Positions 9,492 through 18,468 of a DNA stretch of 64,000 nt are shown piece by piece. Positions within the stretch are counted from its first letter, which is position 1. Each line of letters starts with the position of its first letter. Under the pieces are notes generated by a model, which did no database searches, was not told the DNA's origin, and was given only the letters and a program-made list of their open reading frames with translations. Origin of the DNA: an uncultured Lachnospiraceae bacterium (GTDB lineage Bacteria > Bacillota > Clostridia > Lachnospirales > Lachnospiraceae); the NCBI GenBank assembly GCA_900317555.1, contig ONHF01000016.1, positions 44,941-108,940 on the forward strand. The letters run 5' to 3'. Made by a program: the position numbers and the translations under genes.

Positions 9492-10930
9492 AGTACGGAC
9501 TTGATCTTACATTGAATGAAATTGACAGCGACGCGGACTGCGCCGCTGTCGTTGACCGTTTTCTTCCGGGGCTGCGGGACAAGCTCGGACAGAATCCGCA
9601 GGCGCGGGGGCTTTCGCTTCGAAAGCTCGCGCAGTATACCGGAGGTCTGATTCCGCAGCAGGCGCTGGACGCGCTGGATAAAGCCCTGCAGGAGCTTGGC
9701 AGATCGGCCGGCGGGTACACTGCGGCGGAAAAGGCAAAGATTCTGCGGTACAGTCAGATCCTGGAGCAGGACAAGGCGCGCGCAAAGGCTGCGGGGCGGA
9801 GTCTGTACGCATGGGAAAACGTCGGACGGAAGCCGCAGACCCCCGCAAAACATCACCAGAACGCAATCGAACCCGGCAAACCGTTCCTTGATACGGAAGG
9901 AAAACGGATTCAGGCGCACGGCGGCGCTATTTTCCATGAAGACGGCGTGTATTACTGGTACGGCGAGAACAAAGAGCACACCGACGGCGGAAAAAGCAGC
10001 ACGATCTGGACCTTCGGCATCCGGTGCTACCGCTCGGAAGATCTGATGAATTTCGAGGATCTGGGGCTCATCATTCCTCCTGTTCTGGACGATCCGGATT
10101 CCTGTCTGTTTCCGGACAAGCGGGTTGACAGACCGCACATCTTCAAGAACGAGTCGACAGGCAAATACGTTGCGTGGCTGAAGCTTTCGGGGAATGAGGC
10201 TTGTTTTGCCGTATTGACTGCGGACGCTCTGACCGGGCCTTATGAGCTGCAAAAAGAGAATTACCGGCCGCTCGGCAAAGAGGTCGGCGACTTCGATATT
10301 GTGATTGACAAAGAGACGGGTAAACATTACCTGTATCTGGTCGCCGGCCATGAAGGCGTTGCGACACTCGAGATTTCGGAAGACGGGCTGTCCGCCGACA
10401 AGCTTCTTACGATGTCCTATACGGGACTTTTTCCGCCGTTTGTGCGGGAAGGCATTGCGATGGCGGAGCGTGACGGGAGGAAGTATATGTTTTCCTCGGG
10501 CATGACAGGTTATATTCCGAATCAGAGTGACTGCGCGGCAGCGCAGAGCTGGACAGAGCCGTTTGTGCCGGTCGGAGATCCGTATCCTTCGGACAATTCG
10601 CTCTCTTCGTTCAACAGTCAGTTTACGCAGATTTACCGGCTGCCCGGCGAGAAAGAGCAGTATATGGCGCTGTCCGATCGGTGGGTGCCGGGGTATCCGA
10701 TGGACAGGGAGAAAGAGGAGCTTTTCCGCAGGGTGATCGCTTCGCACAGCGACCCGGACCGTTACAGCTGTACGGAAGAAGAGCGAAGAATTGTTATGGA
10801 AGCGCCAAGCCTTGAGAGTGCGGATACGTCTGTGGCGGATTATGTCTGGCTGCCGGTGCGCTTTGAAGGTGAAAAGCCGGTCATTGAATGGACGGACCGG
10901 TGGATGCCGGAGATTGCGCCGGCCGAATAG
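9488..10930 (+). CDS. glycoside hydrolase family 43-like protein with unusual N-terminal helical domain, 480 aa
   Basis: Residues ~133-470 are a five-bladed-propeller glycosidase of the GH43 type. It begins FLDTEGKRIQAHGGAIFHED and GVYYWYGENK, followed by GDFDIVIDKETGKHYLYL and a DRWVPGYP segment. Such enzymes release arabinose, xylose or galactose from side chains. The first ~130 residues are a predominantly helical module (DADCAAVVDRFLPGLRDKLG and LDKALQELGRS) that is not part of the GH43 fold. Its start overlaps the GH2 stop, so the two are translationally coupled. No secretion signal is seen. Confidence 0.82.
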   Translation: MKYGLDLTLNEIDSDADCAAVVDRFLPGLRDKLGQNPQARGLSLRKLAQYTGGLIPQQALDALDKALQELGRSAGGYTAAEKAKILRYSQILEQDKARAKAAGRSLYAWENVGRKPQTPAKHHQNAIEPGKPFLDTEGKRIQAHGGAIFHEDGVYYWYGENKEHTDGGKSSTIWTFGIRCYRSEDLMNFEDLGLIIPPVLDDPDSCLFPDKRVDRPHIFKNESTGKYVAWLKLSGNEACFAVLTADALTGPYELQKENYRPLGKEVGDFDIVIDKETGKHYLYLVAGHEGVATLEISEDGLSADKLLTMSYTGLFPPFVREGIAMAERDGRKYMFSSGMTGYIPNQSDCAAAQSWTEPFVPVGDPYPSDNSLSSFNSQFTQIYRLPGEKEQYMALSDRWVPGYPMDREKEELFRRVIASHSDPDRYSCTEEERRIVMEAPSLESADTSVADYVWLPVRFEGEKPVIEWTDRWMPEIAPAE

Positions 10931-11047
10931 CGGCCGCGAAGCCGGCGGCCGCCGCAGGCCGCCGTGCGAACGGCATCCGGATCTCCGGCGGCCTCCGATG
11001 AACTTTGAAAAATCGTCGGCAGCCGGGTACATGAGCAGGGATAAACA

Positions 11048-11737
11048 ATGGTCACTATTCTGCTGGTAGAAGACGATCCGGCGGTGCGCCTTCTTGTCAA
11101 GGCCAAACTCAGAAACAGGTACCGGATTCTCGAAGCCTGTGACGGCGAGGCGGCGCTGCAGGTTCTGGATACGGCGCATGCGGATCTGATGATTGTCGAC
11201 ATCTGCATGCCGCGCATGGACGGAATAACGTTTGTGCGAACGATCCGCGGGCAGCAGGATAATACACCGGTCATCATGCTCACGGCGATGAACACGTTCG
11301 ATCATAAGAAGAAAGGCTTTTCTTCCGGCATCGACGAGTATCTGACAAAACCGATTGACTGCGAAGAGCTCGAGTGGCATATTGAGGCGCTGCTGCGGCG
11401 GGCAAGAATCTCAGCGGAACAGAGAATTGTGATCGGCGATCTGGAGCTCTCCGAAGAAAAGCACAGCGCAGTTTTAAATGGAGCGCCGGTAGACCTGACG
11501 GAGACGGAGTTTAAGCTGCTGTTTAAATTGCTGTCGTATCCGGGCGTTGTTTTTACGCGGCAGCAGCTCATGGATGACATCTGGGGCTTTGACAGTGATT
11601 CAGACTACAGTACGATCAAAACTTACATCTCCAGACTGCGTACCAAATTCGAAGATTGTCAGGATTTCGAGCTGATCGCGGTGCGGGGGCTCGGCTACAA
11701 AGCGGAAATACGAAAAGATGAAGCGGATCAAAAATAA
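11048..11737 (+). CDS. OmpR/PhoB family response regulator, 229 aa
   Basis: Receiver domain residues 1-115 with acidic pair E8/D9/D10, phosphoacceptor D51 (LMIVDICMPRMDG), the conserved Thr in VIMLTAMN and Lys in YLTKPID. The C-terminal winged-helix DNA-binding domain (from about 130) includes LTETEFKLLFKLLSYPG and the terminal VRGLGYKAE. It overlaps the following histidine kinase by 20 bases and forms a two-component system with it. The targets may include the neighbouring glycosidase operons. Confidence 0.92.
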   Translation: MVTILLVEDDPAVRLLVKAKLRNRYRILEACDGEAALQVLDTAHADLMIVDICMPRMDGITFVRTIRGQQDNTPVIMLTAMNTFDHKKKGFSSGIDEYLTKPIDCEELEWHIEALLRRARISAEQRIVIGDLELSEEKHSAVLNGAPVDLTETEFKLLFKLLSYPGVVFTRQQLMDDIWGFDSDSDYSTIKTYISRLRTKFEDCQDFELIAVRGLGYKAEIRKDEADQK

Positions 11738-12806
11738 TAGAAAGCTATCGATTAGAAATACAGCGTGGGCAGGGATGCTCACGCTGATTGTCGTTGTAGG
11801 ATCGGTTATGGCGTACGGTGCGGTGGCCGTACTGTTCCTGCCGATGAACAGGTCCAATGCGCTCAGCATGGTTTTTATGGTTGTGCCGATGACGGTGCTG
11901 ATGTTTGTTTCGCTGCGGTTTGTTTTGCGGAAAATACAAGGCCGGATGGATCTCCTGACAGACGCGCTCAGGCAGGTGGCCGGCGGAAATCTTTCGGTGC
12001 GGCTGGACGAGGCGAACGCCGGCGAGTATGCGGCGGTCTATTCGGACTTCAATCATATGGTGGAAGAGCTGCAGCGGACGAAAGACGAGATGACGCAGTT
12101 TACAAATGACTTCGCGCACGAGTTCAAAACACCCCTCACCTCCGTCAAAGGCTTCGCCGATTATCTGTATGAGACCGGCGGCGGGATCGAGTCGAAAGAG
12201 CGGATGGAGTATCTGAAAGTCATCGCGGAGCAGTCCGGCAGGCTTTCGCGGATGGCGTCGAACACGCTGATTCTCTCGAAGGCGGAGGCCTGCCAGATTC
12301 CGGTCCACCAGACATGGTTCAATATGGGCGAGCAGATCCGCAGGTGTTTCATCGCGCAGAGCCGCGAAATGGAGCAGAAGCATCTGACTCCGGACCTGCC
12401 CGAAGATTTCGATTTCTCTTTCTATGGGAATGAGGAGCAGCTGGAGCAGATCTGGATTAACCTGATCGGCAACGCCATCAAGTTTACGCCGGAGGGCGGT
12501 GTTGTCGGTGCGCGGTGCGAGAAATCGGGTGGCGGCACCCTCGGCGCGCGGTGCGACAAGCCGGACGGCACTCTTGTCATTGAAATTTTTGATAATGGTA
12601 TCGGAATGGATCAGGAAACTATGGCACATGTCTTTGACAAGTATTATCAGCATGATCCGTCCGGCGTTTCGTCCGGCAATGGTATCGGGCTTGCGATTGT
12701 GCGGCGGATTGCGGAGTTGTACGGCGGGAGCGTCCGCGCCGAGTCGAAGCCCGGGTATGGCTCGGTGTTTACGGTGGAGCTGCCGGTGCGGGCGCGGGAG
12801 ATGTAG
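11718..12806 (+). CDS. sensor histidine kinase (HAMP, HisKA, HATPase), 362 aa
   Basis: Two membrane helices (about residues 18-40 and 52-72) with almost no extracellular loop are followed by a HAMP linker (72-125). The HisKA phosphoacceptor is H134 in DFAHEFKTPL. The HATPase domain has the N box (WINLIGNAIKFTP), G1 (DNGIGM, 292-297) and G2 (GNGIGLAI). Between the N box and G1, residues 262-284 hold an imperfect in-frame duplication (GARCEKSGGGT then GARCDKPDGT) that most homologues lack. The short sensor region suggests that it senses within the membrane or through a partner. Confidence 0.9.
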   Translation: MKRIKNNRKLSIRNTAWAGMLTLIVVVGSVMAYGAVAVLFLPMNRSNALSMVFMVVPMTVLMFVSLRFVLRKIQGRMDLLTDALRQVAGGNLSVRLDEANAGEYAAVYSDFNHMVEELQRTKDEMTQFTNDFAHEFKTPLTSVKGFADYLYETGGGIESKERMEYLKVIAEQSGRLSRMASNTLILSKAEACQIPVHQTWFNMGEQIRRCFIAQSREMEQKHLTPDLPEDFDFSFYGNEEQLEQIWINLIGNAIKFTPEGGVVGARCEKSGGGTLGARCDKPDGTLVIEIFDNGIGMDQETMAHVFDKYYQHDPSGVSSGNGIGLAIVRRIAELYGGSVRAESKPGYGSVFTVELPVRAREM

Positions 12807-12882
12807 AGGTGCAGGGCCGGGCGGGCGCGGGTCGGCGGCGCGCCAGTGGACCTGCTCTTTCCATCTACGTAGAGAAATGCGC

Positions 12883-13345
12883 TTTTTTTCCATCTACCCG
12901 GAGAAATACAAAGGTAGAGTATATCATGCTTCCATTAGATTTTCTCCATCTTGCCATCTGCGTAACATATTTCACTTGCAGAAGGAAGCATCTCTCCTTC
13001 TGGAATGGAATTTCAATATATAGCAGGACTTTCTCAGAATGTCAGAATCAAAGGAGCTTAAAAAAATTCCCTCCGGATAGAAATATCTCTACCTGGAAGG
13101 AATCTGCCACGCATCGCCGCGCTCAGATTGCGTCAAACCGTCATTCTATAAATAGAAATAAGCACGTGGAAGGACAATTCTACATAAAGCGCTTTGTTCC
13201 GGGCAGAAAAAGGTTGCCGGCTATCCATCAGCCGTCCATCCATACAAGCTTTCTTACGTGCAGATGGATGCATGCCCTGGCTACCTTCATACAAGTTTGC
13301 CTGCCGTCCTTCCAGACAAGATTTCTTCTCCCCGGATGGACGCAC
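12883..13345. repeat. repeat A copy 1: ~463-bp conserved structured non-coding element
   Basis: About 90% identical over its whole length to 24342-24803. It contains several hairpins that persist in both copies, for example ATTCC-TCC arms around 13066-13107 closing a short loop, GTGGAA/TTCTAC near 13166-13183, and CATCCAT/ATGGATG near 13238-13270. A partial duplication of its first ~25 bases lies immediately upstream (TTTCCATCTAC at 12858). Small indels between the copies rule out one shared reading frame. Strand of action unknown. Confidence 0.85.
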
Positions 13346-13364
13346 GCGCCGCGCCCCGGCAGCT

Positions 13365-13537
13365 TTCAATGCAATATCGCGCCGCCGGCTCATTCTGCAT
13401 AGAAATTTAAAGACAAATTTCTAGTGCGGGCCGCTATTGCATAGATTTGCGGGATTTTAAGGCAATACGGCCCGCACCCTACAAATTTGCATAGATTTTC
13501 CATGACGAAATTCATGGAAGCGGCGACATTGCATGAA
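13365..13537. repeat. repeat B copy 2 (173 bp)
   Basis: Ends TTCAATGCAATATCGC and GGCGACATTGCATGAA are imperfect inverted repeats like those of copy 1. The internal palindrome keeps the same core: GTGCGGGCCG then TATTGC (13424-13440), paired with GCAATACGGCCCGCAC (13462-13477). The TTTGTCTTGGA...CTATGCA module is present on the left in inverted orientation (TGCATAGAAATTTAAAGACA). It starts only 19 bases after repeat A copy 1. Confidence 0.82.
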
Positions 13538-13701
13538 TCGTCGACCGCGCACCGCCAAGTCCCGTCCGCCTGCTCTGCGGCCCGTCTCGCGGCGCACCAT
13601 GTCCCGCCGCCGCGGCCTACCCCGCACCCTATCCCGCAGAGAATGTATAACATCCGCTGATTATTCGCAAAATCTGTAAAATCTTTGTCCTCTCTTGCTG
13701 A

Positions 13702-13864
13702 TATGATGGAAACGTAAATGCGGCGGCAGAAAGTTTATGCCGCAGCTTAGTGATGACACAGGTGCAGGTGGCAGGAAGCTCTGCCGCAGCGCAGTGACCA
13801 CGTCAAAGAGGAGATATGCCTCTTCGTGGATACGAAAATCTTCTTAAATACAAGGAGGATCTCA
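13702..13864 (+). promoter_or_regulatory. extended -10 and tandem-hairpin leader of the GH31 gene
   Basis: TGaTATGAT (TATGAT at 13702-13707) is a candidate extended -10. The ~150-nt leader holds two copies, 45 nt apart, of a motif made of a GGCA/TGCC hairpin followed by GCAGC, two bases and AGTGA. Copy one has arms 13723-13728 and 13738-13743 with AGTGA at 13749. Copy two has arms 13770-13774 and 13781-13785 with AGTGA at 13793. A further small hairpin AAGAGG/CCTCTT (about 13806-13824) precedes the AAGGAGG ribosome site. It matches no riboswitch I recognise. Confidence 0.5.
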
Positions 13865-16402
13865 ATGAAAGTTTGCTATCGCGCGGGAACCGTGACGCAG
13901 GAAAACGGCATAGCACACATCCAAACCAATGCGGTGGAAATCCGTGTGCTTTTTCTGACAGATGACATTGTCCGCATCCGTGCCGGATTTGACGGGGACT
14001 GGGACGAGGCTTCCTACAGCCTTGCCATGACGGCATGGGATTCCAGAACCGATGAGCTTTTGAAAGATTACAGAAAGAGAGTAGAGCTCTCGCCATTAGC
14101 TGTTACAGATGGCGAGGACCGCGCAGTCATTCAGGGAAGGCGGCTCAGGGTCGTTGTCGAGAAAAAACCGATGCGCCTTCTGGTCTTCGATCAGGACGGA
14201 TCGCTCCTGCACGCGGACATTCCGGATCTTGCCTACCGGCAGGATTCGAACGGCAGACGGATTCACAGCTGTCAGATTGAGGCGGAGGATTGTTTTTACG
14301 GATTTGGAGAAAAGTCCGGAGAAATCAACAAAGCAGAAAAGTTCATGAACATGGCGCCCGGCGACGCGATGGGATATAACCCGAAGGAAACAGACTCGCT
14401 GTACAAGCATATCCCGTTTTACATCCGCCTGAACCGGACATCCAGACAGGCGGTCGGCTATTTCTACCACTGCACGGCGGAATGCGACTTTAACATGGGC
14501 AGGGAGAAGAGAAACTACTGGCACCGCTACGCAAGCTTCCGCGCGGATGCCGGAGATATTGATCTGTTCCTGATCGCGGGACCTTCCATGAAAGACGTCA
14601 TCCGGCGGTATACGGATTTGACGGGCAAGTCTGTTTTGCTCCCGAAGGCGGCGCTCGGCTACCTTGGCAGCTCGATGTACTATCCGGAACTGCCTAAAGA
14701 CAGCGACGACGCGGTGCTCGAATTCATCGACACGACAAAAGAAGAAGGAATCCCGGTGGACGGCTTCCAGCTTTCGTCCGGCTACTGCGCGGTCGAGACC
14801 GAGCAGGGCATCAAACGCTGCTCGTTTACATGGAATAACACCAGATTCAAGGATCCTGCGGCGTGGTTTGCAGCGATGAAAGAGCGCGGCATCACAGTTT
14901 CGCCGAACATCAAGCCCGGCATGCTCCTGGTGCATCCTCTGCTTGAAGAGATGAAAGCAAAAGACATGTTCATCAAGGCATCCGACGATAACCCCTGCGA
15001 CGAAGGCCCCGCAAAGGGACTCGGCATCGGAACGTGGTGGGGCGGTCCCGGTGTTTTTGTGGACTTTACGAAGCCTTCCACAAGAAAATACTGGAAAGAA
15101 TACATCACAGAACATCTCCTGAAATACGGCTGCGAGTCCATCTGGAACGACAACTGCGAATATGACAGCTGTGTGGATAAGGATGAGAAGGTTTATTTTG
15201 AGGGGAAAGGCGGTACAATCGGAAATCTCAAGCCGGTCATGAGCAACATCATGTGTCAGCTTTCGAATGAGGCGATCGAAGAGTACAATCCGAAGATCCG
15301 TCCGTTCTCGGTATGCCGCTCCGGACACGCCGGAATTCAGCGCTACGCGCAGGTATGGACCGGTGACAACCTGACCTGCTGGGAAGCGCTGAAATACAAT
15401 ATCGCGACGATGCTGGGCATGGGACTTTCGGGCGTTGCGAATATCGGCTCTGACGTGGGCGGCTTCTACGGACCGGCGCCCGAAGAAGAGCTGTTTGTCA
15501 GATGGGTGCAGAACGGGATCTTCATGCCCCGTTTCTCGATTCATTCGACGAACACGGACAACACGGTCACCGAGCCGTGGATGTACAGCAATCAGAAGCA
15601 GACAATCCGCGACGCGATTTCGTTCCGCTACCGCCTGAGCCCGTACCTGTACTCGCTCGAGTACCGCGCACATACGAGCGGCCTTCCGATCATGGAGGCC
15701 ATGTTCCTCGCGTTCCAGAACGACCCCGTGACATATGACGAAGGCGTGGATTTTATGCTCGGCGATAATCTTCTTGTTGCGAACGTGGTTGAAAAGGGCG
15801 CAAAGACGCGTACAGTCCGCTTCCCTGTGCCACAAAACAGCGCCGAGCGCTTCTACAACTTCTACACGAGAGAGCCGTATCAGCCCGGGGAAACCGTGGA
15901 GTTTCCGGTCGACATCACCAGCATCCCGCTCTTTGTAAGGAGCGGCGCGATTATTCCGATGTCGGAAAATCAGCTGATGAACCTGACGACCGGGAAGGTG
16001 AAGGCGCTGCACATTCTGATGGCGCCGGATGTGGATTCCACGTTTACGATGTACGAAGACGATGGAGTGTCGAATGCTTATGAAGACGGCGTTTTCCGCA
16101 AAACAGAAATCTCCGTCACAGCCGGCACCAGGACGATCATTTCCTTCCGTTCCGAAGGAAGCTATGCGTCAACGGTGGAGAAGATCCATCTGGATGCGAT
16201 CCACAGAGAAAAGGCTCCGTTCTACGTGCAGATTGACGGACAGGAAATTCCTCATTTCCTGCACAGAAGAAAGTTTGAGGAAGCAGCATGCGGCTGGTAT
16301 TACAGCCAGCGTCTGAAATCCGTCGAAGTCGTCTACCCGAATCCGAAGAAGGATCATGAGGTGCTGATTTCGTTCGAGCAGTTTGATTTAATCGGAATGT
16401 AA
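13865..16402 (+). CDS. glycoside hydrolase family 31 (alpha-glucosidase/alpha-xylosidase type), 845 aa
   Basis: ATG at 13865 has AAGGAGG nine bases upstream; an in-frame upstream ATG at 13826 has none. The N-terminal ~190 residues are a GH31 beta-sandwich, followed by the TIM barrel. The nucleophile is D429 in WNDNCEYD and the acid/base D501 in WTGDN, both in the expected GH31 contexts (SIWND and RYAQVW). The C-terminal part (from about 640) has the beta-sandwich with a DUF5110-type end (TFTMYEDDG). No signal peptide, so it probably hydrolyses imported alpha-glycosides. It is closely related in layout to the second GH31 at 20339. Confidence 0.9.
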   Translation: MKVCYRAGTVTQENGIAHIQTNAVEIRVLFLTDDIVRIRAGFDGDWDEASYSLAMTAWDSRTDELLKDYRKRVELSPLAVTDGEDRAVIQGRRLRVVVEKKPMRLLVFDQDGSLLHADIPDLAYRQDSNGRRIHSCQIEAEDCFYGFGEKSGEINKAEKFMNMAPGDAMGYNPKETDSLYKHIPFYIRLNRTSRQAVGYFYHCTAECDFNMGREKRNYWHRYASFRADAGDIDLFLIAGPSMKDVIRRYTDLTGKSVLLPKAALGYLGSSMYYPELPKDSDDAVLEFIDTTKEEGIPVDGFQLSSGYCAVETEQGIKRCSFTWNNTRFKDPAAWFAAMKERGITVSPNIKPGMLLVHPLLEEMKAKDMFIKASDDNPCDEGPAKGLGIGTWWGGPGVFVDFTKPSTRKYWKEYITEHLLKYGCESIWNDNCEYDSCVDKDEKVYFEGKGGTIGNLKPVMSNIMCQLSNEAIEEYNPKIRPFSVCRSGHAGIQRYAQVWTGDNLTCWEALKYNIATMLGMGLSGVANIGSDVGGFYGPAPEEELFVRWVQNGIFMPRFSIHSTNTDNTVTEPWMYSNQKQTIRDAISFRYRLSPYLYSLEYRAHTSGLPIMEAMFLAFQNDPVTYDEGVDFMLGDNLLVANVVEKGAKTRTVRFPVPQNSAERFYNFYTREPYQPGETVEFPVDITSIPLFVRSGAIIPMSENQLMNLTTGKVKALHILMAPDVDSTFTMYEDDGVSNAYEDGVFRKTEISVTAGTRTIISFRSEGSYASTVEKIHLDAIHREKAPFYVQIDGQEIPHFLHRRKFEEAACGWYYSQRLKSVEVVYPNPKKDHEVLISFEQFDLIGM

Positions 16403-16410
16403 AGATGGCG

Positions 16411-16432
16411 GGCGCCGGCGGAAGCCGGCGCC
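16411..16432 (+). terminator. hairpin after GH31 gene
   Basis: GGCGCCGGC (16411-16419) and GCCGGCGCC (16424-16432) form a perfect 9-bp stem with a GGAA-type loop, 6 bases after the stop. The following sequence TTACTTGTGTTTG is only weakly T-rich, so termination may be partial. Confidence 0.5.
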
Positions 16433-16633
16433 TTACTTGTGTTTGCCCTGCCGCCAGCTGTGCCGCCTCGCGCAGCCACGCATTCCAACCGCAAGATATG
16501 TATAAAAATCGCCCATCAAGAGCTGAAAATGTAAAGCCTTGCGCAACGCCGCAGTGTAAAATGCTTGCATAAAGCAATAAATTTTCGATTAATTTTCTTA
16601 AAAAGAAATAAACTGTGTGAAAAAGGAGTCAAC

Positions 16634-17185
16634 TTGAACAAAGCCAGGTATTCCTGCAGAATGCAGCATACGCCGCATACAATTCAGGTTATGTTTTGTA
16701 CGCAATATGACCAGTACCGGAAGAAACAGGAGTTTGCGATTATTGCGGCGGGGATCGTTCTGGTGGCGCTGGCGGTATTGCTGCCCGTGCCAAGAGCTCT
16801 GCGGATCCTTCTGCTTGCGTCAGGTGGCTGGGTCATTGTCAGCCGTAACTTTCCCGCGGTGATGCGGGCTTCGGATACTGTTGAAGCGAGAAAGAAGTCC
16901 GGTATGCAGCTTCCTGCATACCGCTATGAATTCTATGACGATCATCTGCGGCTGTCCGGCGAAGGCAGCATGGCAATTCCGTATGAGAGCATCGAACGGC
17001 TGGTGGAGGACAAGAAGTACTACTATCTGTTCACCGGGCCGGATACGGTCATGATGCTGGACCGCGGGACGATTGGGAGCGAACCGGAAAATTTCCGGAA
17101 GTTTCTGCAGGAAAAGACCGGAAAAGAATTCAGAAGAGCAAGAAATCTCTTGCTGACAACGCTGCGGGATCTGCTTGGGCAGTAG
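16634..17185 (+). CDS. YcxB-like membrane-associated protein, 183 aa
   Basis: TTG at 16634 is chosen because AAAAGGAGTC lies just upstream; the longer frame from 16565 has no ribosome site. The protein has two adjacent hydrophobic segments (EFAIIAAGIVLVALAVLLPV and ALRILLLASGGWVIV) in its first third. A cytoplasmic domain follows with YEFYDDHLRLSGEGSMAIPYESIERLVEDKKYYYLF, the pattern of YcxB-like C-terminal domains. Function is unknown for the family. It lies between GH31 and the TRAP genes, but the gap to the latter suggests separate transcription. Confidence 0.7.
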   Translation: MNKARYSCRMQHTPHTIQVMFCTQYDQYRKKQEFAIIAAGIVLVALAVLLPVPRALRILLLASGGWVIVSRNFPAVMRASDTVEARKKSGMQLPAYRYEFYDDHLRLSGEGSMAIPYESIERLVEDKKYYYLFTGPDTVMMLDRGTIGSEPENFRKFLQEKTGKEFRRARNLLLTTLRDLLGQ

Positions 17186-17385
17186 CGCGATCGCGGAGCG
17201 TTGGCGCATGAACCCTTGCCGGAGCGCCTTACGATCGCCAGCAGCTGCGCCGGCCGCTGCGCGCCGCACCGTGCGAACGTCCGGCAGGCATCGCGATCGC
17301 CCGGCCAAGCTGCACCGCGCCGGCTGCCCGGAAACCGGGCAAGGCGCCCGCGAACTCCGCGCCGCGCCCCACAAAAACGACAGTA

Positions 17386-17406
17386 ACCTGATTCCGGAAG
17401 TCAGGT
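17386..17406. promoter_or_regulatory. near-perfect palindrome upstream of TRAP operon (possible operator or leader hairpin)
   Basis: ACCTGA (17386-17391) and TCAGGT (17401-17406) flank a self-complementary TTCCGGAA, giving a 21-bp near-palindrome 13 bases before the AAGGAGG ribosome site of the TRAP binding protein. It could be a regulator site or an mRNA hairpin. The upstream stretch 17186-17385 is GC-rich with no gene. Confidence 0.4.
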
Positions 17407-17431
17407 GAAGGAAATATAAGGAGGATAAGAT

Positions 17432-18457
17432 ATGAGACGATTCCAAATGGCGGCGCTCGCCATTGTAAGCGCCGCGATCGTTGGCCTGACAGGATGCGCG
17501 AACGCCACGCCTTCCGTCAACGCAAAAGGTGAGAAAATCACCAAGCTGAAAATCGGTCATAACCTGGCCGAAGACCACGCGGTCAACATCGCGATCGAAG
17601 GAATGGCGGATGAAATCAAAGAAACATCCGGTGACACCGTGGAGATGCAGATCTACCCGAATGGCATTCTGGGTTCCGAGACCGACATGATTCTGCAGAT
17701 TCAGGCAGGCGCTCTGGACATGGCGAAGGTTTCCGCTTCGACATTGGGCAACTTCAGCAGCGAGTTTAACGCGTTTTCAGTGCCGTATGTTTTTGACGAC
17801 AGGGATCACTTCTACAAGTTCATGGATTCGGACGCGGCGAAGGAAGTTTTCCAGTCCACAAGAGATCAGGGCTTCATCGCGCTGACATGGCTGGATTCCG
17901 GCGCGCGCTCTTTCTACACGGCAAAGAGAGCGATCCGCGAGCCTTCCGACCTCAAAGGCCTCAAGATCCGTACAATGGATTCCAAGATGGCCATTGATAT
18001 GATGAAGGACCTCGGCGGCTCCGCAACGGTTATGGGCTACTCCGATATCTACACAGGACTGCAGCAGGGCGTCATCGACGGCGCGGAAAACAACATCACC
18101 GCCCTTCGTGACCACGGTGAAGTAAGCAAATATTACTGCTATGATGAGCACACAAGAATTCCGGATATTGTGATCATCTCTACGAAGGTATGGGACAGCC
18201 TGACACCTGAGCAGCAGGAAGAGCTGCAGACCGCCGCGAATAACATGACCGAACAGTACAAGAAGTCCTGGGCGGATTTCGAGGCACAGGTCAAGAAGGA
18301 CGCCGAGACCAAGTTCCATGTGGAATTTGTGGAAGACGTCGACAAAGCAGCGTTCCAAAAGGCTTGCCAGCCGATCTACGACGAACTCAGGACTTCGGAG
18401 CCTGACTGCTACAAGGTTGTAGAAGCCATCCGCGGGATGGCGAACAGCGCGTCCTAA
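17432..18457 (+). CDS. TRAP transporter solute-binding protein (DctP family), 341 aa
   Basis: The signal peptide ends in a lipobox LTGC (cleavage before the Cys at about residue 22), so it is a membrane-anchored lipoprotein. The body follows the DctP fold: LKIGHNLAEDHAVNIAIEGMADEI near the start, the conserved Arg that binds the carboxylate of the ligand in LKGLKIRTMDS, and the GLQQGVIDGAENN segment. DctP proteins typically bind acidic ligands such as C4-dicarboxylates, sugar acids or uronates. It is first in a three-gene TRAP operon, with a good AAGGAGG site before ATG 17432. Confidence 0.93.
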   Translation: MRRFQMAALAIVSAAIVGLTGCANATPSVNAKGEKITKLKIGHNLAEDHAVNIAIEGMADEIKETSGDTVEMQIYPNGILGSETDMILQIQAGALDMAKVSASTLGNFSSEFNAFSVPYVFDDRDHFYKFMDSDAAKEVFQSTRDQGFIALTWLDSGARSFYTAKRAIREPSDLKGLKIRTMDSKMAIDMMKDLGGSATVMGYSDIYTGLQQGVIDGAENNITALRDHGEVSKYYCYDEHTRIPDIVIISTKVWDSLTPEQQEELQTAANNMTEQYKKSWADFEAQVKKDAETKFHVEFVEDVDKAAFQKACQPIYDELRTSEPDCYKVVEAIRGMANSAS

Positions 18458-18468
18458 GGAGGAACAGC

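Larger units (their letters stand above)
12807..13864. other. 1-kb non-coding region: repeat A copy 1, repeat B copy 2, GH31 leader
   Basis: No conserved gene. Repeat A fills 12883-13345 and repeat B 13365-13537; both are listed separately. Bases 13545-13640 are GC-rich filler. An extended -10 and a structured leader for the GH31 gene lie at 13700-13860. A 197-codon open frame across repeat A is not supported because the second copy carries frame-breaking indels. Confidence 0.7.

Noticed and set aside
9224-11380. 718-codon minus-strand open frame opposite the GH2/GH43/response-regulator genes
   Set aside because: It lies antisense to three genes with clear catalytic motifs; its translation is Arg/His-rich and has no recognisable domain.
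12809-13402. Open frame of 197 codons across repeat A copy 1 and its counterpart at 24568-24930
   Set aside because: Both translate the same repeat, but single-base indels put the matching peptide segments in different frames, so similarity reflects DNA/RNA conservation.
14096-16012. 638-codon minus-strand open frame opposite the GH31 gene
   Set aside because: Antisense shadow of a well supported GH31 enzyme; similar shadows lie opposite the second GH31 (21266-22507), the MFS gene (5927-7324) and the dehydratase (36426-37646).
17186-17385. GCGATCGC words resembling the HIP1 repeat
   Set aside because: Only a few copies occur in a GC-rich spacer; HIP1 is a cyanobacterial feature and the rest of the window does not fit that origin.
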